From the NCBI RefSeq assembly GCF_000614975.1, contig NZ_BALM01000002.1, positions 242,733-306,732 of the forward strand: a stretch of DNA of 64,000 nucleotides, written 5' to 3'. The notes under the pieces were generated by a model, which was given only the letters and a program-made list of their open reading frames with translations, ran no database searches and was not told where the DNA came from. The first letter of the stretch is position 1, and each line of letters starts with the position of its first letter. Made by a program: the position numbers and the translations under genes. This stretch comes from Shewanella marina JCM 15074 (GTDB taxonomy: Bacteria > Pseudomonadota > Gammaproteobacteria > Enterobacterales > Shewanellaceae). This document shows, in pieces, positions 1 through 15,000 of this stretch.

Positions 1-3000
1 TCGTTAATACTCAAACGTCAAGTAGTGTTGAAGATAGCCGCTCAATTAATGGTGCCACTGATGGTGAGGTTGAAGATCATCGTCTTTATATTGGTAATCA
101 AGATTTAGGCGATGCACCGACTAGTTATTTAACCCTTGCCGATGATCTGGGTCCTTTCCATGGGCAGGCATTATACAGTACCTTATATTTGGGTAATGCA
201 GGTGTAAATGAGGGTGATGCTGATGGTCAACCGGATGCAGCAGCGTTAGGTGATGATAATGATGGCAGTGATGACGAACAAGCGATTAATCAGCCATTAG
301 CCTTTGTGCAAACTACTGCGAATAGCTATAGCGTGGCAGTCAAATTACGCAATAGCACGGCCAATGATGCGACATTAACGGCTTGGTTAGATAAAGACCA
401 AAATGGGCAATTTAGCAGTGATGAGGTGGTTACTACCGTTGATGGTGCGCCTTGGGCAATCAACAATATTGCCGCGGGCAGTAATTACAGCACCGATGCA
501 ACCGCAATAACCTTAACTTGGAATGGGTTATCAGGCTTAAACCAGGGCAGTATGGCACTGCGTTTAAGATTGGCCAATGACCCTCTCACAGCAAATCAAT
601 GGTTTGGCCAAGCACTTAATGGTGAAGTCGAAGATTACTTAGTTTATGTGGGGGATTTTGATTTTGGTGATGCCAGCGATAGTGGCGCTGGTGCTAACAG
701 TACCAGCAATTACCGCACAACTCTTGCTGATTTAGGGCCATATCATGGCATTGATAGCGATCTTTATTTAGGTTTACAGACGCCGGATAGCGAGTCTGAT
801 GCCAATAATAGTTTGGGTAGTGCATTGGCTAATGCTGATGATCTCACCAATGACGATGATGAAGATGGCATTACTCTGTTCCCATTTGACAACTCGCCAG
901 CACCAACGACTTATACCGCCAGAGCAACCGTAACCAATAATACAGGGGCTGATGCCACCTTACATGGTTGGATTGATTGGGATCGAAACGGTCACTTTGA
1001 TGAAGATGAACATACCAGTATTACGGTAAGTTCAGGCACCAGTAATGGTGAGCTAGATTTAGTTTGGAACTCACCTTATACCTCCATTTCAGCTGGTCAC
1101 ACGGTTGCGAGATTCCGCTTAACTACCGATACATTAACGAATTCAGCGTCAAGTAGCAGTGTTGAAGATACACGTTCTATGAGCGGTGCCAGTAACGGTG
1201 AAGTGGAAGATCATATACTTTATATCGGTAATCAAGATATGGGTGATGCCCCCGATACTTACCGAACCCTTGCCGCCAGTGATGGTCCATATCACGGTCA
1301 GGCCAACTACACCACACTCTATTTAGGTACCGCAGGCGTGAACGAAGGTGATGCCAATGGTCAGCCTAGTGCAGATAGTTTAGGTGATGATCTCGATGGC
1401 AGTGATGATGAACAAGCGCTTAATCAACCATTAGCCATAGTGCCAACATCTACCACGACATATAGCGTTCCGGTTCGGTTACGCAATGGTACCAGTACCC
1501 CTGCAACTGTAGTCGCTTGGCTAGATACCAATCAAGATGGCTTCTTTAGTGCGGATGAAGTGGTCGATACGATTGATACTAGTCCATTTGCCATTAATAA
1601 TTTAAGCGCAGGACAGACCGCTAATACAGATGCGTCAGCGCTTGATTTTGAATGGACGGGACTTTCAGGACTAACTCAAGGGCAGATGGCCTTGCGTATT
1701 CGTATTAGCAATGACCCATTAACTGCAGATGATTGGTATGGTCAAGCCAGTAATGGTGAAGTTGAAGATTATATGGTGTACATCGGAGATTATGACTTTG
1801 GTGATGCACCGGATACTAGCAGTGCCATCGGCGTTAATAATTATCAAACCTTATTGAGCAATAATGGCCCGCGTCATCTGATTATTGATAATTTATTTAT
1901 CGCTTAGCGCCAGATGCCGACGATGGCAGTCTGCAAGATATTGATGCTAAAGCTGACGATAATGATAATAACGATGATGAGGGTGGTTTTGAGTTTCCAC
2001 CACTAATTAACGGCATGTCTAGTTATAAGATTTCGGTGTTATTGACCAATAATACCGGGAGTACTGCAAGTTTAGTCACTTGGATTGATTTTGACCGAGA
2101 CGGTAATTTTGAAGACAGCGAAGCGCAAATTATTGGAGTACCCAATGGCACAATTGATGTGATTGGTGAAGTCGAGTGGGTTAATTTACCTGCACTGAGT
2201 AATGGTAATTACACCATGGTGCGCTCGCGCTTAATTCCACGTTTTATTACCCAAGTGAGTGAAGTCTCTTCATTGAGTACTGAGCTTGGGGGGGAAGTCG
2301 AAGATCACCAGTTATATATTGGTACTCAAGATTTAGGTGATGCGCCGAGCAGTTATGGGGTCGACCCGCTTTACAATGGCCCACACCATGCCATCAGTAA
2401 TACAGCCAATTTATACCTTGGCAGCACCAATATTGACGGTGATGCCACCATATTAGCTTCTGCAGATGCGCTAGGTGACGATAATGATGCCAATGACGAT
2501 GAAAATGGTTTAGCTCAACCGCTATTGCCCGTACCTACTGACGGTAGCAATTATGTGGTGACCTTTAATGTTTTACGTAATACCACTGGCCAAGATGCTT
2601 ATCTTGCCGGTTGGATTGATGCGAATCGCAATGGTGTATTTGATGAAGTTGAAGGTCGTGTTGTTACCATTGCAACCGGGCAAACAAGCAGTTATGACTT
2701 CTCATTTAGTGCTAACCAGCTGCAATATCTGAATGTGGGCCCAAGCTTTATCCGCTTTAGGTTAACCACAGATCCATTAACTGCGGCAAGCACCGGCGGA
2801 ATGGCCGCGAATGGTGAGGTTGAAGATTATGCGGTGCAAATCGGTGGCGCTGACTTTGGTGACTTACCTGATACCAGTGCCGCGACCGCAGCCAATAACT
2901 ATCAAACGAATCTACTTAATGACGGACCTTTCCATAATATTGAGACATTACCCACGCTTTATTTAGGTGATGTTGCCCCAGATTATGATTCTGATACATC

Positions 3001-6000
3001 ACAATCAACAGATGCATTAGGGGATGACACTATTGGTGATGCTGACGAAGATGGTTTTATTGCGGCAGCATTACCTGTACTTGCGGCAAATTCTAGCTAT
3101 CAAGCGCGGGTTAAAGTGAATAATGACTCTGCGACTAATGCCTATCTTTACGCTTGGATTGATTTTGATCGTGACGGTAATTTTGAGGCAGATGAAATCG
3201 CCACTGCCGCCAGTTTAAATAGCACCGCCGTCTCGGCGAGTAATGGTGTGATTCAAATTGCAGCGAACTCAGGTAATCAGACCTATGTGGTTGATTGGCT
3301 ATCTGACGTTGCAACTGCTAATAATCAGAAATATGGCGTACGTTTGCGCTTGACTACTGAGTTATTGAGTGATGATAGCAATACCGCAAGTGAAGATGAG
3401 CGTTCTCTCTATGCCGCTCAAGATGGTGAAGTAGAAGATTATTTCTTATTTGCTAAAAATAGTGATTTTGGTGATGCCCCGGCAAGTTATGGCACCACGG
3501 CTGTACAAGATGGCCCAGTCCATTTTTATAGCAGTAACTTATATTTAGGTACAAGCACCATTGATGACGACGATGTAGTGGTGCCATCAGGAGCCGCGAA
3601 TAGTGATGATGATACAGGTAGCGATGATGAGAATGGTCTCGTGCAGCCGTTATCCATTATTGCAACTTCAACGAACAGTTACAGTGTTGAGCTAGCGGCT
3701 TATAACAATTCAAGTAATATGGCGACGCTGGTGGCGTGGCTTGATTTGAATCAGGATGGCCAGTTTAGTGCCGATGAAGTGGTTGATAAGCTAAATGTGG
3801 GTAATGGCGTACCGTTTAGTGATTCAAGCTTTAGTCCAGATAATTATCCTACCGGCAGTAATCATACTACGAATAAAATCACCCTAACTTGGGAGGGGAT
3901 TTCAGGATTAAGCCAAGGCTCAATGGCGCTGCGTATTCGTATTGCTAACACCAGCCTAAGTGTCAATGATTGGGGCGGAGAGGCCACGGGTGGTGAAGTC
4001 GAAGATTATATGGTGTATATCGGCGACTTTGACTTTGGTGATGCGGCAGACTCAGGCATAAACGCTAATTCAACCAGTAATTATCGCACCACACTTAGCG
4101 ATGGTGGCCCGTATCATGGATTATTATCAACGCTTTATATGGGCGCCGCAGCACCAGATATTGAGCCAGACAGTTATAATTCTACTGGCGCAGCGCAGGC
4201 CAATGGCGATGATATCGACAGTAATGGTGATGATGAAGATGGTGTTACTTTTGCGCCATTAGATAATAGCCCTGTACCGACCAGTTATAGTGTTACGGTT
4301 AAAGTGACCAATAATAGCGGTGATAGTGCCAATTTATATGGTTGGATTGATTGGGATAGAAATGGTCATTTTGATGGTGATGAAGCGGCAACTGCGACAG
4401 TTTCTTCAGGTGTAACAGACCAAGATGCGACTCTCACTTGGACGAGCTTCACAGGCATTACTGCAGGCAATACCGTTGCCCGCTTTAGATTAACCACCAA
4501 TACGTTAACGAATACTGAAACCAATATGACCCTAGAAGATAGTCGCTCATTTGGCGGTGCATCTGACGGTGAGGTGGAAGATCATAGCATTTATATAGGT
4601 AATCAAGATTTAGGCGACGCGCCCGATAGTTACCAAACCTTAATGAGTAATAATGGTCCGTTCCATGGTCAGGGCAGTTACCCCACGATCTACTTAGCAA
4701 TGCCGCGGTTAATGAAGCCGATACTGATGGTATGCCAACTCCTGATGCCACTGGTGATGATGTAACCGGCAGTGATGACGAGCAGGGCATTAATCAACCA
4801 TTACCTTTCCTTGGCACGAGTGACAGTAGTTACAGCGTTAATATTAAATTCCGTAATAGCCAAGGGACAGATGCAACCTTAGTGGCTTGGCTTGATAAAA
4901 ACCAAGATGGCCAATTTAGCGCAGATGAGATATTTGACAGTTTCGATGGTGGCGCCTATGCCATTAATAACGTGCTGAATGGCGCTAACTTTACCACAGA
5001 TGCCAATGCTAAAACCTTAACTTGGAACGGCCTATCTGGTTTAAATCAAGGCACCATGCATTGCGTGTGCGTATTGCCAATCAACCATTAACAGCAAGTG
5101 ACTGGGCTGGTATGGCGGTGACGGGTGAAGTTGAAGATTATATGGTTTATGTCGGTGACTTTGATTTTGGAGATGCTGCAGACTCTGGTGCTGGTGCCAA
5201 TTCAACCAGTAATTATCATACCACCTTGGCCGATAGTGGCCCATATCATGGTGTATCAAACACTCTATTTATGGGTAATAGTGCGCCAGATACCGAAACT
5301 GATAGTTATAACTCAACCGGCGCGGCTAAAGCCGATGGTGATGATTTAGATATTAATGGTGATGATGAAGATGGCGTCACCTTAAGCGCGTTAGATAACA
5401 GTCCATTACCAACAAGTTATCAAGCTCAAGTCAAAGTGACGAATACGGGTACCAGTCCCGCGGTGTTATACGGTTGGATTGATTGGGACAGAAATGGTCA
5501 TTTTGATGGTGATGAAGTTACATCTTATACCGTTGCCAGTGGTACCAATAATCAAGATGTGATACTGACTTGGGATAGCTTTACAGGCATTACAAGTGGT
5601 ACTACGGTTGCTCGTTTCCGTTTAACCACAGACAGCCTCACCAATACCCAAACTAATCTTACCCTTGAAGATACGCGTTCAATAGGCGCTGCCAGTGATG
5701 GTGAAGTCGAAGATCATAGTTTCTATATTGGTGATTATGATTTTGGTGATGCAGCGGACAGCTACTTAACCTCGAATGCTGCATTTGGCGCAGCCCATGG
5801 TGTTGCGTATAAAACCACGATTTACCTAGGCAGTAATAATATCGATGCTGAATCTGATGGTTTAGTCAGTAGCGATGCCCAAGGTGATGATAGTGATGCT
5901 AACGATGATGAAAATAGTATCAGTGAGCCTATTGTAACCGTTAATGCCACCATTAACAGTTATTCTGTTGATGTTAATCTGCGTAATGCTCGTACCAGTG

Positions 6001-9000
6001 GCGTCAATGCCACACTTATTGCTTGGTTAGATACTAATCAAGATGGTCAATTTAGCAGTGACGAAGTGGTCGATCTGGTTAACTATGATGCCGGTGGCGA
6101 TGTCGCGTTTACCGCGAGTAATATTCCTTATAACACCACAGGTAAAACGGTGCAGTTAACGTGGAATAGTATTTCAGGCTTAACTTCTGGCACCATGGCG
6201 CTGCGCTTAAGATTATCGACGCAAGTGTTAACTGGTAATGATTATGCTGGTGCGGCCATTGATGGTGAAGTGGAAGACTATATTATTAATATTGCTGGAG
6301 CTGATTTTGGTGATGCTCCAGCAAGTTATGGCAGTGCTCAGCATCTTGCCAGTAACAACGATGTGCGCTTAGGCGCGTTAATTGATATCGACACTGGCAA
6401 TTGGGGCAATGGTATTGATAACAATGGTAATGCCACCGATGACGATACCATAGGCGATCCTACCAACGGTATTGATGATGAAGATGGTATCGCGTTAATT
6501 AATGACCTTAACGTGGTTTCCAATAGTTATAGCGTTGATGTCAGTGTCACCAACGATAACAGCACTGATGCTGCCAATCTATATGCATGGTTTGATTATG
6601 ATGGAAGTGGCACTTTTGATGTTGATGAATTGCAAACGCAAACATTAGCCGCAAGTTCTGGCACTTCAACTGAAACCATTACTTGGACTTATACTGGTGC
6701 ATCAATAGGCAAGCGCTATATAAGAATACGAATTACGACAGATGATTTAACCACAACTGAGACGGGCAATACGGTTGACCCTAGATCGATCGTTGATTCA
6801 TCAAATGGTGAGGTCGAAGATTATCAAGTTAATATCCTGCATCCAGGGGTGATTGATCCAACCACTACCGATACCGATAACGATGGTGTCACTGATGATA
6901 TTGATATTGATGATGATAATGACGGTATTTTAGATACGGTTGAATTACCCAATTGTGCCGCTGACGATGAACTTTCAATTAATTGGGATATTGAAACGGA
7001 AAGAACCGTCAGTCAAGTGCTCACTAAAATTACTAAACCAGATAATATGGTGACGGTTGGTAGTGCTTACTCTAATCCCATTGGTGGTGGGGCATGGTCG
7101 CTTTCCTCATCGACACCGATCAGTTCATACCAAGATGCAATAGATAATAATGCCTATCAACAAGGTACATTTACCGTTGGCGATGATCCGCTGTATGTGA
7201 CATCTGGTTATGTTTATTACAGTTTATCGACTAGTTTATTGGTGATGATTGCGGATAACGCCGCCTTTAATAATCCTACCGTACTTAATGATGGTACTAC
7301 GTATACACAAGCCAACCAATATAAAGCCGCTACACCAGCGAGTTATATTAATGAAAGTACTTGGTGGCGCGTCCCTGCATCATATTCTGGGCAATACCGT
7401 TTAAATCCTAATACCACTTACTATGTGCGTTTTTATCCGGCAGTGACGTCGAGTTCTCATGACTTAATTGGTATTGGTGTTAATTTAAATAAAGCGGGAT
7501 GTAGTGATGATTTTGATGGTGATAATATTCCAAATCATCTCGATCTAGATTCAGATGGTGATGGCATTCCAGATAATTTGGAAGCGCAATTAACCAATAG
7601 TTATCTATTGCCAAATAATGATAGTGATAGCACTTATACCAGCAATAACGGTTTAAATTCAGCCTATATTGCAGCTAATTATGGTCAGCAAGGCATTACC
7701 CCTGTTAATACCGATGGTGACATTAATGGTGATTGGATAGATACCAATGCTGATAACACCGAAACAGATGATACCACTGAGGGGGCTATAAGTGGCAGCT
7801 TAACGGGTATCGACAGTAACTTTGATGGTATTGATGACGGTATTATTCCGGTACCGGCTGTGGGTGAGTGGGGGCCTGTTAATTACCTGATTAGTGACAC
7901 AATCGATAGTTCTGCTGAGTTCATCGCCGCATTCCCTGCTGCCAATGGCAGTGAAGTTGATTGGCGTCGTTCGTTAATCAATGACTATGGTGATGCACCG
8001 GATACTTTTGCAACCACTGCGGCGAGTAATGGTGCTAATCATGCGTTGTCAGATGAGCTCTTTATTGGTGCAATCAAAGCCGATCAGGATAATGATGGTC
8101 AACCGAATATCACTGCACTTGGCGATGACAATAATGGTAACGATGATGAAGATGGTTTAGCGACAATTCCAGTCTTGTCTCCATCAATGACTAATTGGAG
8201 TCTTGATGTGCCTGTTACCAATACCACCGGCACAGATGCCACCTTGTATGCTTGGGTGGATCATGATGTTGATGGTAAATTCCAAGCCGATGAAATGACC
8301 TCGGTTAATGTGCCAAACAATACCAATAACAGCAATGTTACCCTTAATTGGACTAATTTGTCTGATGGTACCAGTGGTGATGTCGGTGACAGTTATATTC
8401 GCTTACGTCTTACCACTGATGATTTAAATAGCACTCAAGCTGATAATGCGGCCACGACTGATGTGGATGAACGTAGCCAAGGCGATGCCAATAATGGTGA
8501 AGTGGAAGATCATGCTCATAAAGTGACTTTCCACCTGTTAATTCAACAGTCTGCTGGTGCAATTAATTACCGGATTAGCGGTGGCGGTAGTTACAATACG
8601 ATTGCAGTATTTGAAAATAACTATGGGGTTGGTTATGTCACTTATGACACCTTAGTGCCGACTCAGAATATTGCCACTGACTTTACCTTAACTGATTATC
8701 AGATGGTGCTATACCAGCATGATAATACCAATAATTCGAATAATGACAGTACTGCAGAGATTGATGCCTTAATGCTTATCGCGATCAAGGTGGTGTATTA
8801 CTTACAACGGTTGAGGGCGGTATTTTTACTGACTCAAGTGAACGAATTAATGCTTATATTTTGCAAAATATGGCTATTCTGGCGCCAGTGCCACCGCATT
8901 TGCGGGTTACAGTGGTCCATCAACGCTGCCAAGGTTCCATCCATCAACCTCGGCAGGGGCATTAGCAGAGCAGGTTACAGTAACAACAACGGGTACATTA

Positions 9001-12000
9001 TCGACAGTTAAAGGGATTGATCATCGCAGTGTGCTGTATACACTACCAAATGTGGCAGCATCATGTTCAGATGTTGATGCAGCGGTATGGTTAATCCCTT
9101 ATGCACCAACCTCAACTGGCGGTTATCAATTCCCTAAAACCCATGTTGGTCCATATGTCGGTACCGGTGAGCGTCAGTTCTATTTCACGCCAAATTATTG
9201 GACAGCTAATACTGCCGTTTATCAAGAGTTAGCTGATTACGTTCACGCTTACTATACCGACGCGGCGGCCTTTAATAATCGTAATGATTGGCTCAATGAC
9301 AGTGCCAATGTTAACACCACCTGTCCGACCACAGATTTAGATTTTGGTGATGCCCCTGATACCAGTGCAGCACAAGCGTTGCAAGATTACAGCACGGCTT
9401 ATCAATTCAATGGCCCACGCCATACTGGCGGCAGTGATATTTATATGGGCACTGCGCCAACGGTAGAAAGTGATGCATATGCGACATTAGCGGCCAATGG
9501 TGATGCTGATGATGGTGTAGTTAATTTACCGTTATTACCGGGGGCAACCGTACATAGCGCCACGATTACCGTCACCAATAATAGTGGTAATTCAGCCAAT
9601 TTATATGCTTGGTTTGATTGGAATCAAAATGGTGATTTTGAGCTGTCGGAGAGACAAACCATCGCGGTGGCTAATGGGACGACAGATCAAGAAGTGGTAT
9701 TAACATGGCCAATCACGACAACAGTAAATGAGAGTGACAGTTTTTATGCCCGCTTTAGAATTTGTGATGACACCACCAGCTGTGACACTCAATTTGGCGG
9801 CGCTGATAATGGTGAGGTTGAAGATTATTTAGTCCCCGTATTGAGTAATGTTGATTTTGGTGACGCGCCAGATACGTTCTTCACCTTACCAAGCAGTGGC
9901 GGTGCTTACCATCTACTAGGCAGTAATTTGTATTTAGGTGACCAAATACCAGACAGTGATGCGGTTATCGTGCCAAGTGAGCTGGCCAATAGCGACGATA
10001 CTAATGCCAGCCCTGATGATGAAGATGCACTTAATATTGCGGTGCCAATTGATGTTAATTCAACAAGTTATCAATTGACCGTCGAAGCCACTAATTTGAC
10101 TGTTAATGCCGCAACATTGTGGGCATGGATTGATTTTAATTTAGATGGCAATTTTGAGACATCAGAAGCCCAGTATGTCGATGTCAGTGCAGGAGTTAAT
10201 CAAGGTCAATTTACGCTAACTTGGAATGGATTATCTGGCTTAACCCCAGGGGTGGCTTATGTCCGTCTGCGTATTAGTAGCGATAGTCTCACTGCAAGTG
10301 ATTGGGGTGGAGAAGCCAGTGATGGTGAAGTAGAAGATCATCGTTTAGTCATCGGCCTGTTTGATTTAGGTGATGCACCTGATACTTATGGTACTGATAG
10401 AATTAATGCTAATGGCGAAGGTGTTGGTGCAAGTCATACCGCAGGAACGACAATTTTCTTAGGTGATGTCGCTCCAGATGATGAAGCTGATGGTTTTGTT
10501 GATGGTATTGATAATAATGGTGATGCTCGTGATGATGATTTAGCGGGTGATGATGATGAAGATGGCGTCACGATTCCTGCATTGTTACTGGCACAGCCGA
10601 CCACCAATGTGTCATTGCCAGTTAAGGTCAATACCGATGTTGATGCTACTGTGTATGCGTGGTTAGACTTTAATCGAGATGGCAGTTTCGATACTACATT
10701 AGAAGCCGCTACTCCAGTTGCCATTACCAGTGCTGAAAATGGTTCCACTCAGTCGCTCGATTTCACCGTACCTAACTTTGTATTAGAGGGTGGCACTTAT
10801 GTCAGGGTACGTATTTGTAGTACCGCTACCGTCTGTAGTACGCCGCATGGCGCAGCAACCGATGGTGAGGTGGAAGATTACCGAATTGAATTAAATGTCT
10901 TGTATGACTACGGTGATTTACCACAAACGGCAGGTTACCAAACTTTATTTGATAATAATGGCCCTCGTCATAGATTAGGTAATGCCAATATCTACCTTGG
11001 TAATACTATTGCAGATGAAGACAGTGATGGTTTTGGTGATGGCACTGATACTAATGGTGATGCAACCGATGATGATACTAAGGGCATCGGAGATGATGAA
11101 GACGGTCTTGATGGCGCTGAATTAGTTGCAACAGATACAGGTTATAGCTTGGCGGTTATCTGTAATGACCATGATGGCAGTACAGATTTAGGTGCCAATG
11201 TTTATGGTTGGATTGATTTTAATAATGATGGTGACTTTACTGATAGTGGTGAATTTAGCAGTACCGCTTGTAACGATACCAGTAATACTGCCGATGGTAG
11301 TGGTACATTGCAATTTAGCGGTTTTAGCAGTTCACAATATGAAATGCTCTATGCGCGTATTCGTATTACTACAGATACGATGGGTAATACTCAAGCCAAT
11401 GATGATGCCAGTAATGGTGAGGTAGAAGATTACCGTCTTATTCCATTTGATTTTGGCGACGCGCCAGATACGACAGTGAGTGTGGCCGGCAATAATTATC
11501 GTACTTTAATTAATGGCGATGGTCCGCGTCATAGAGTGCGTGATGACCTCTATTTAGGCACATTGCTTACTGATAGAGATGATAACGCGCAAGATACCAG
11601 TGTTGTGGCTAAAGCAAGTGGTGATGATAACAGTAATAATAATGATGAAGATGGTGTGGTATTAGCGCCATTATCGGCAACCTCAACGAGTTATCGCATT
11701 AAAACCACCACATTCAATAATACCGGTAATCCTGCTTATTTATATGCATGGATAGATTCAGATCGTAATGGCCGCTTTGATCGCGATGAGTTCTTTAGCA
11801 ATGGTAGTGCGACTGGTGGAGCATTTGAGGTGAGCTCTAGCGCCATGGCTGATGCGCAAGAGTTAGTGTGGACCAGTACTCCAAGTGGATTGGTAAACAA
11901 TACAGATATCTATATTCGAGTGCGTTTAACCACCGAATTATTAACCGATACGGTGACTGGAGCAGTTGAAGATCCACGTTCATATGGTGAAGCCATTGAT

Positions 12001-15000
12001 GGTGAAGTGGAAGATCATTATTTACGTGTGGGCAATTATGACTTAGGTGATTTACCTGATTCGTTTAAGACTAAAGCACTTGATGGTGGTCCATACCATG
12101 CACTCGTCACCACCAATTTATATATTCGCAGTAATAATATTGATAACGATACTGATGGCGTACCAACTGACACTGCAAACGGCGATGATCTTGCCAATAA
12201 TGATGATGAAAATGCCGATGATTTAGCACCATTGCCTATTTTAACTTTAGCTGCCACAAATTATACGGTTGGGGTACCGCTATACAATGGTTCAGGCAGC
12301 AGCGCTAATTTATACGGTTGGCTCGATATTAACCAAGATGGTGATTTTGACGACAGTGGTGAGTTTGCTGAGCTTACTGGTTTTACTAACGGTACAAATA
12401 GCTCGACTCAAACTTCACCAACGACGCAGTTAACTTGGGGCAGTATTAGTGGCCAAGTTACAGGTAAAATGGCACTGCGTTTACGTATAACCAATGATAC
12501 CTTGATGGCAGCTGATTTTGGTGGTTATGCCTTAAATGGTGAGGTTGAAGATCACTTTGTGTTAGTGGGTGACCCAGATTTTGGTGATGCACCTGATGCC
12601 ACTAGTGCAACGGCCGCGAATAACTATCAGACCCAATTTATCCATTTCGGTGCGTATCAGCTATTAACATCAGATTTATACTTAGGTTATAAAGCGGCGG
12701 ATGTTGATGATGGAACTTTACATGATGCAACCGCAACTGCTGATAATTTAGATAATATTGATGATGAAGGGCCGATTATTCTGCCGCCATTATTTAATGG
12801 TATTAGCAGTTATAAGATCTCCATCCCAGCCACCAATAATACCGGTGCTAATGCCACGGTTGCGGCATGGATTGACTTTAACCGTAATGGTAAGTTTGAA
12901 GACAGTGAAGGCCAGTTAGCGATTGTGCCAACGGGTGTCAGTAATATTCCGGTGGAAATTGAATGGGATGCCGTTCCTGCGGTTAGCAACAACACCACCT
13001 CATTTATCCGTTTACGTATCACAGATAGATTTGTGGCAGATATCAGTCAAATTTCATCGTTAGGCGGTGATGGCTTGGGTGAAGTTGAAGATTATGCGAT
13101 TTTCTTCGGCCTGCAAGATTTAGGTGATGCACCAGTGCAATATGGGGTCGATCCACTTAATAATGGCCCACATCATATTATCTCAAATGCGGCCAACCTT
13201 TATCTGGGTAGCAGTAATATTGATGGCGATACCACGGTTCCAGCCTCAGCAGATGCATTAGGTGATGATGATGTTGGCGATGATGAAAATGGCGCTGCAC
13301 AGCCATTATTATCAGTTCCTGTGGGTGGTCAAAGTTATCAGATTGACCTGAATGTGCGTAATACCACTGGTAGTGATGCTTATCTGGCCGGTTGGATTGA
13401 TGCAAACCGTAACGGTAGTTTGATGAGATTGAAGGTCGAGTTGATACCATAACAACAGGTCAAAATGGTAGCTATATCTATGAGTTTGATGCTAACCAAT
13501 TACGCTATTTAAGTGTCGGTAGTAGTTATATTCGCTTCCGTTTAACCACAGATCCATTAACCGCTGTTGATAGCGGTGGTTTGGCGTCAAACGGTGAGGT
13601 TGAGGATTATTTAGTTCAAATTGGTGGTGCCGATTTAGGTGATTTACCTGATACCGCCAATAGCACTTCAGCCAGTAATTACCGTACTAATTTAGCCCAC
13701 TTAGGCCCATATCATAATGTGGCAGCGTTAACGACACTTTATATTGGTGATGTTGCGCCAGATGTCGATGGTGACACTACGCAATCAAGCGATGCATTAT
13801 TTGATGATGATAACGGCAGTATTCCGGATGATGAAGAGGGCTTTATTGCCTCGGCATTACCTGTACTGGCTGCAAATGTGGGTTATCAAGCGAAGTTAAC
13901 GCTTAATAATGCCTCAGGCAGTGATGCTTATCTCTATGCATGGATTGATTGGGATCGTGATGGTAGTTTCGAGAGCGATGAGCTAATTCAAAGTGCGCAA
14001 AGCAGTTTGGGTAGTAACATGACTATCACTGATGGCGTGATGTTACTGCCAGCATCGACGGGCAGTGATACCTACCTATTGAGTTGGAATAATGATACCG
14101 CCACCTCAAATAACTCAATCTACGGCGTACGTTTACGTTTAACCAGCCAATTACTCACCGATAACAGCGCCACGACGACAGTGGATGAACGTTCATTAGG
14201 CGCCGCTGCTGATGGTGAAGTAGAAGATTATCTATTAACTGCTAGAAATAGTGATTTTGGTGATGCCCCTGACAGTTATCAGACCTTACCAACCAGTAAT
14301 GGTGCGGTGCATTATTATGTCAGTAACCTTTATTTAGGTGCTAACAATATTGATGATGACGATGTGGTACTTGCCAATGCGGATGCCAGTGGCGATGACA
14401 GTATCGGCGATGATGAAAATGGTGTGGTACAGCCTTTACCATTAATTGCCAGTGGTGCGAGTAGTTATAGTGTTGATGTCGCGGTTTATAACTATTCAGG
14501 CAGTCCTGCTACATTAATCGCATGGTTAGACTTAAATCAAGATGGTCAGTTTAGTGCGGATGAAGCCGTAGATAAACTCAATGTTAGCGCGACTGGGACA
14601 CCGTTTAGCGATGCTGATTTTGCCAGTAATAACTTGCCGACCAGTAGCAATAACTTGAGTAATAAAGTGACCTTAACTTGGAACGCGATTAGCGGCTTAA
14701 GTCAGGGCAATATGGCGTTAAGGATCCGTGTTGCGAATAGTTCATTAACCATTAATGATTGGGCAGGTGAGGCCAGTGGCGGTGAAGTTGAAGATTATAT
14801 GGTGTATGTCGGTAGCTTTGACTTTGGTGATGCGGCAGATGCTTCCGCAGGCGCTAATTCAACCAGTAATTACCATACTAGATTGACTGATAGTGGCCCA
14901 TACCATGGTTTATCAACCAGCTTATTTATGGGCGCGGCAGCACCAGATGTTGAAGCCGATAGTTATAATTCAACTGGCGCGGCGAAAGCTGATGGTGATG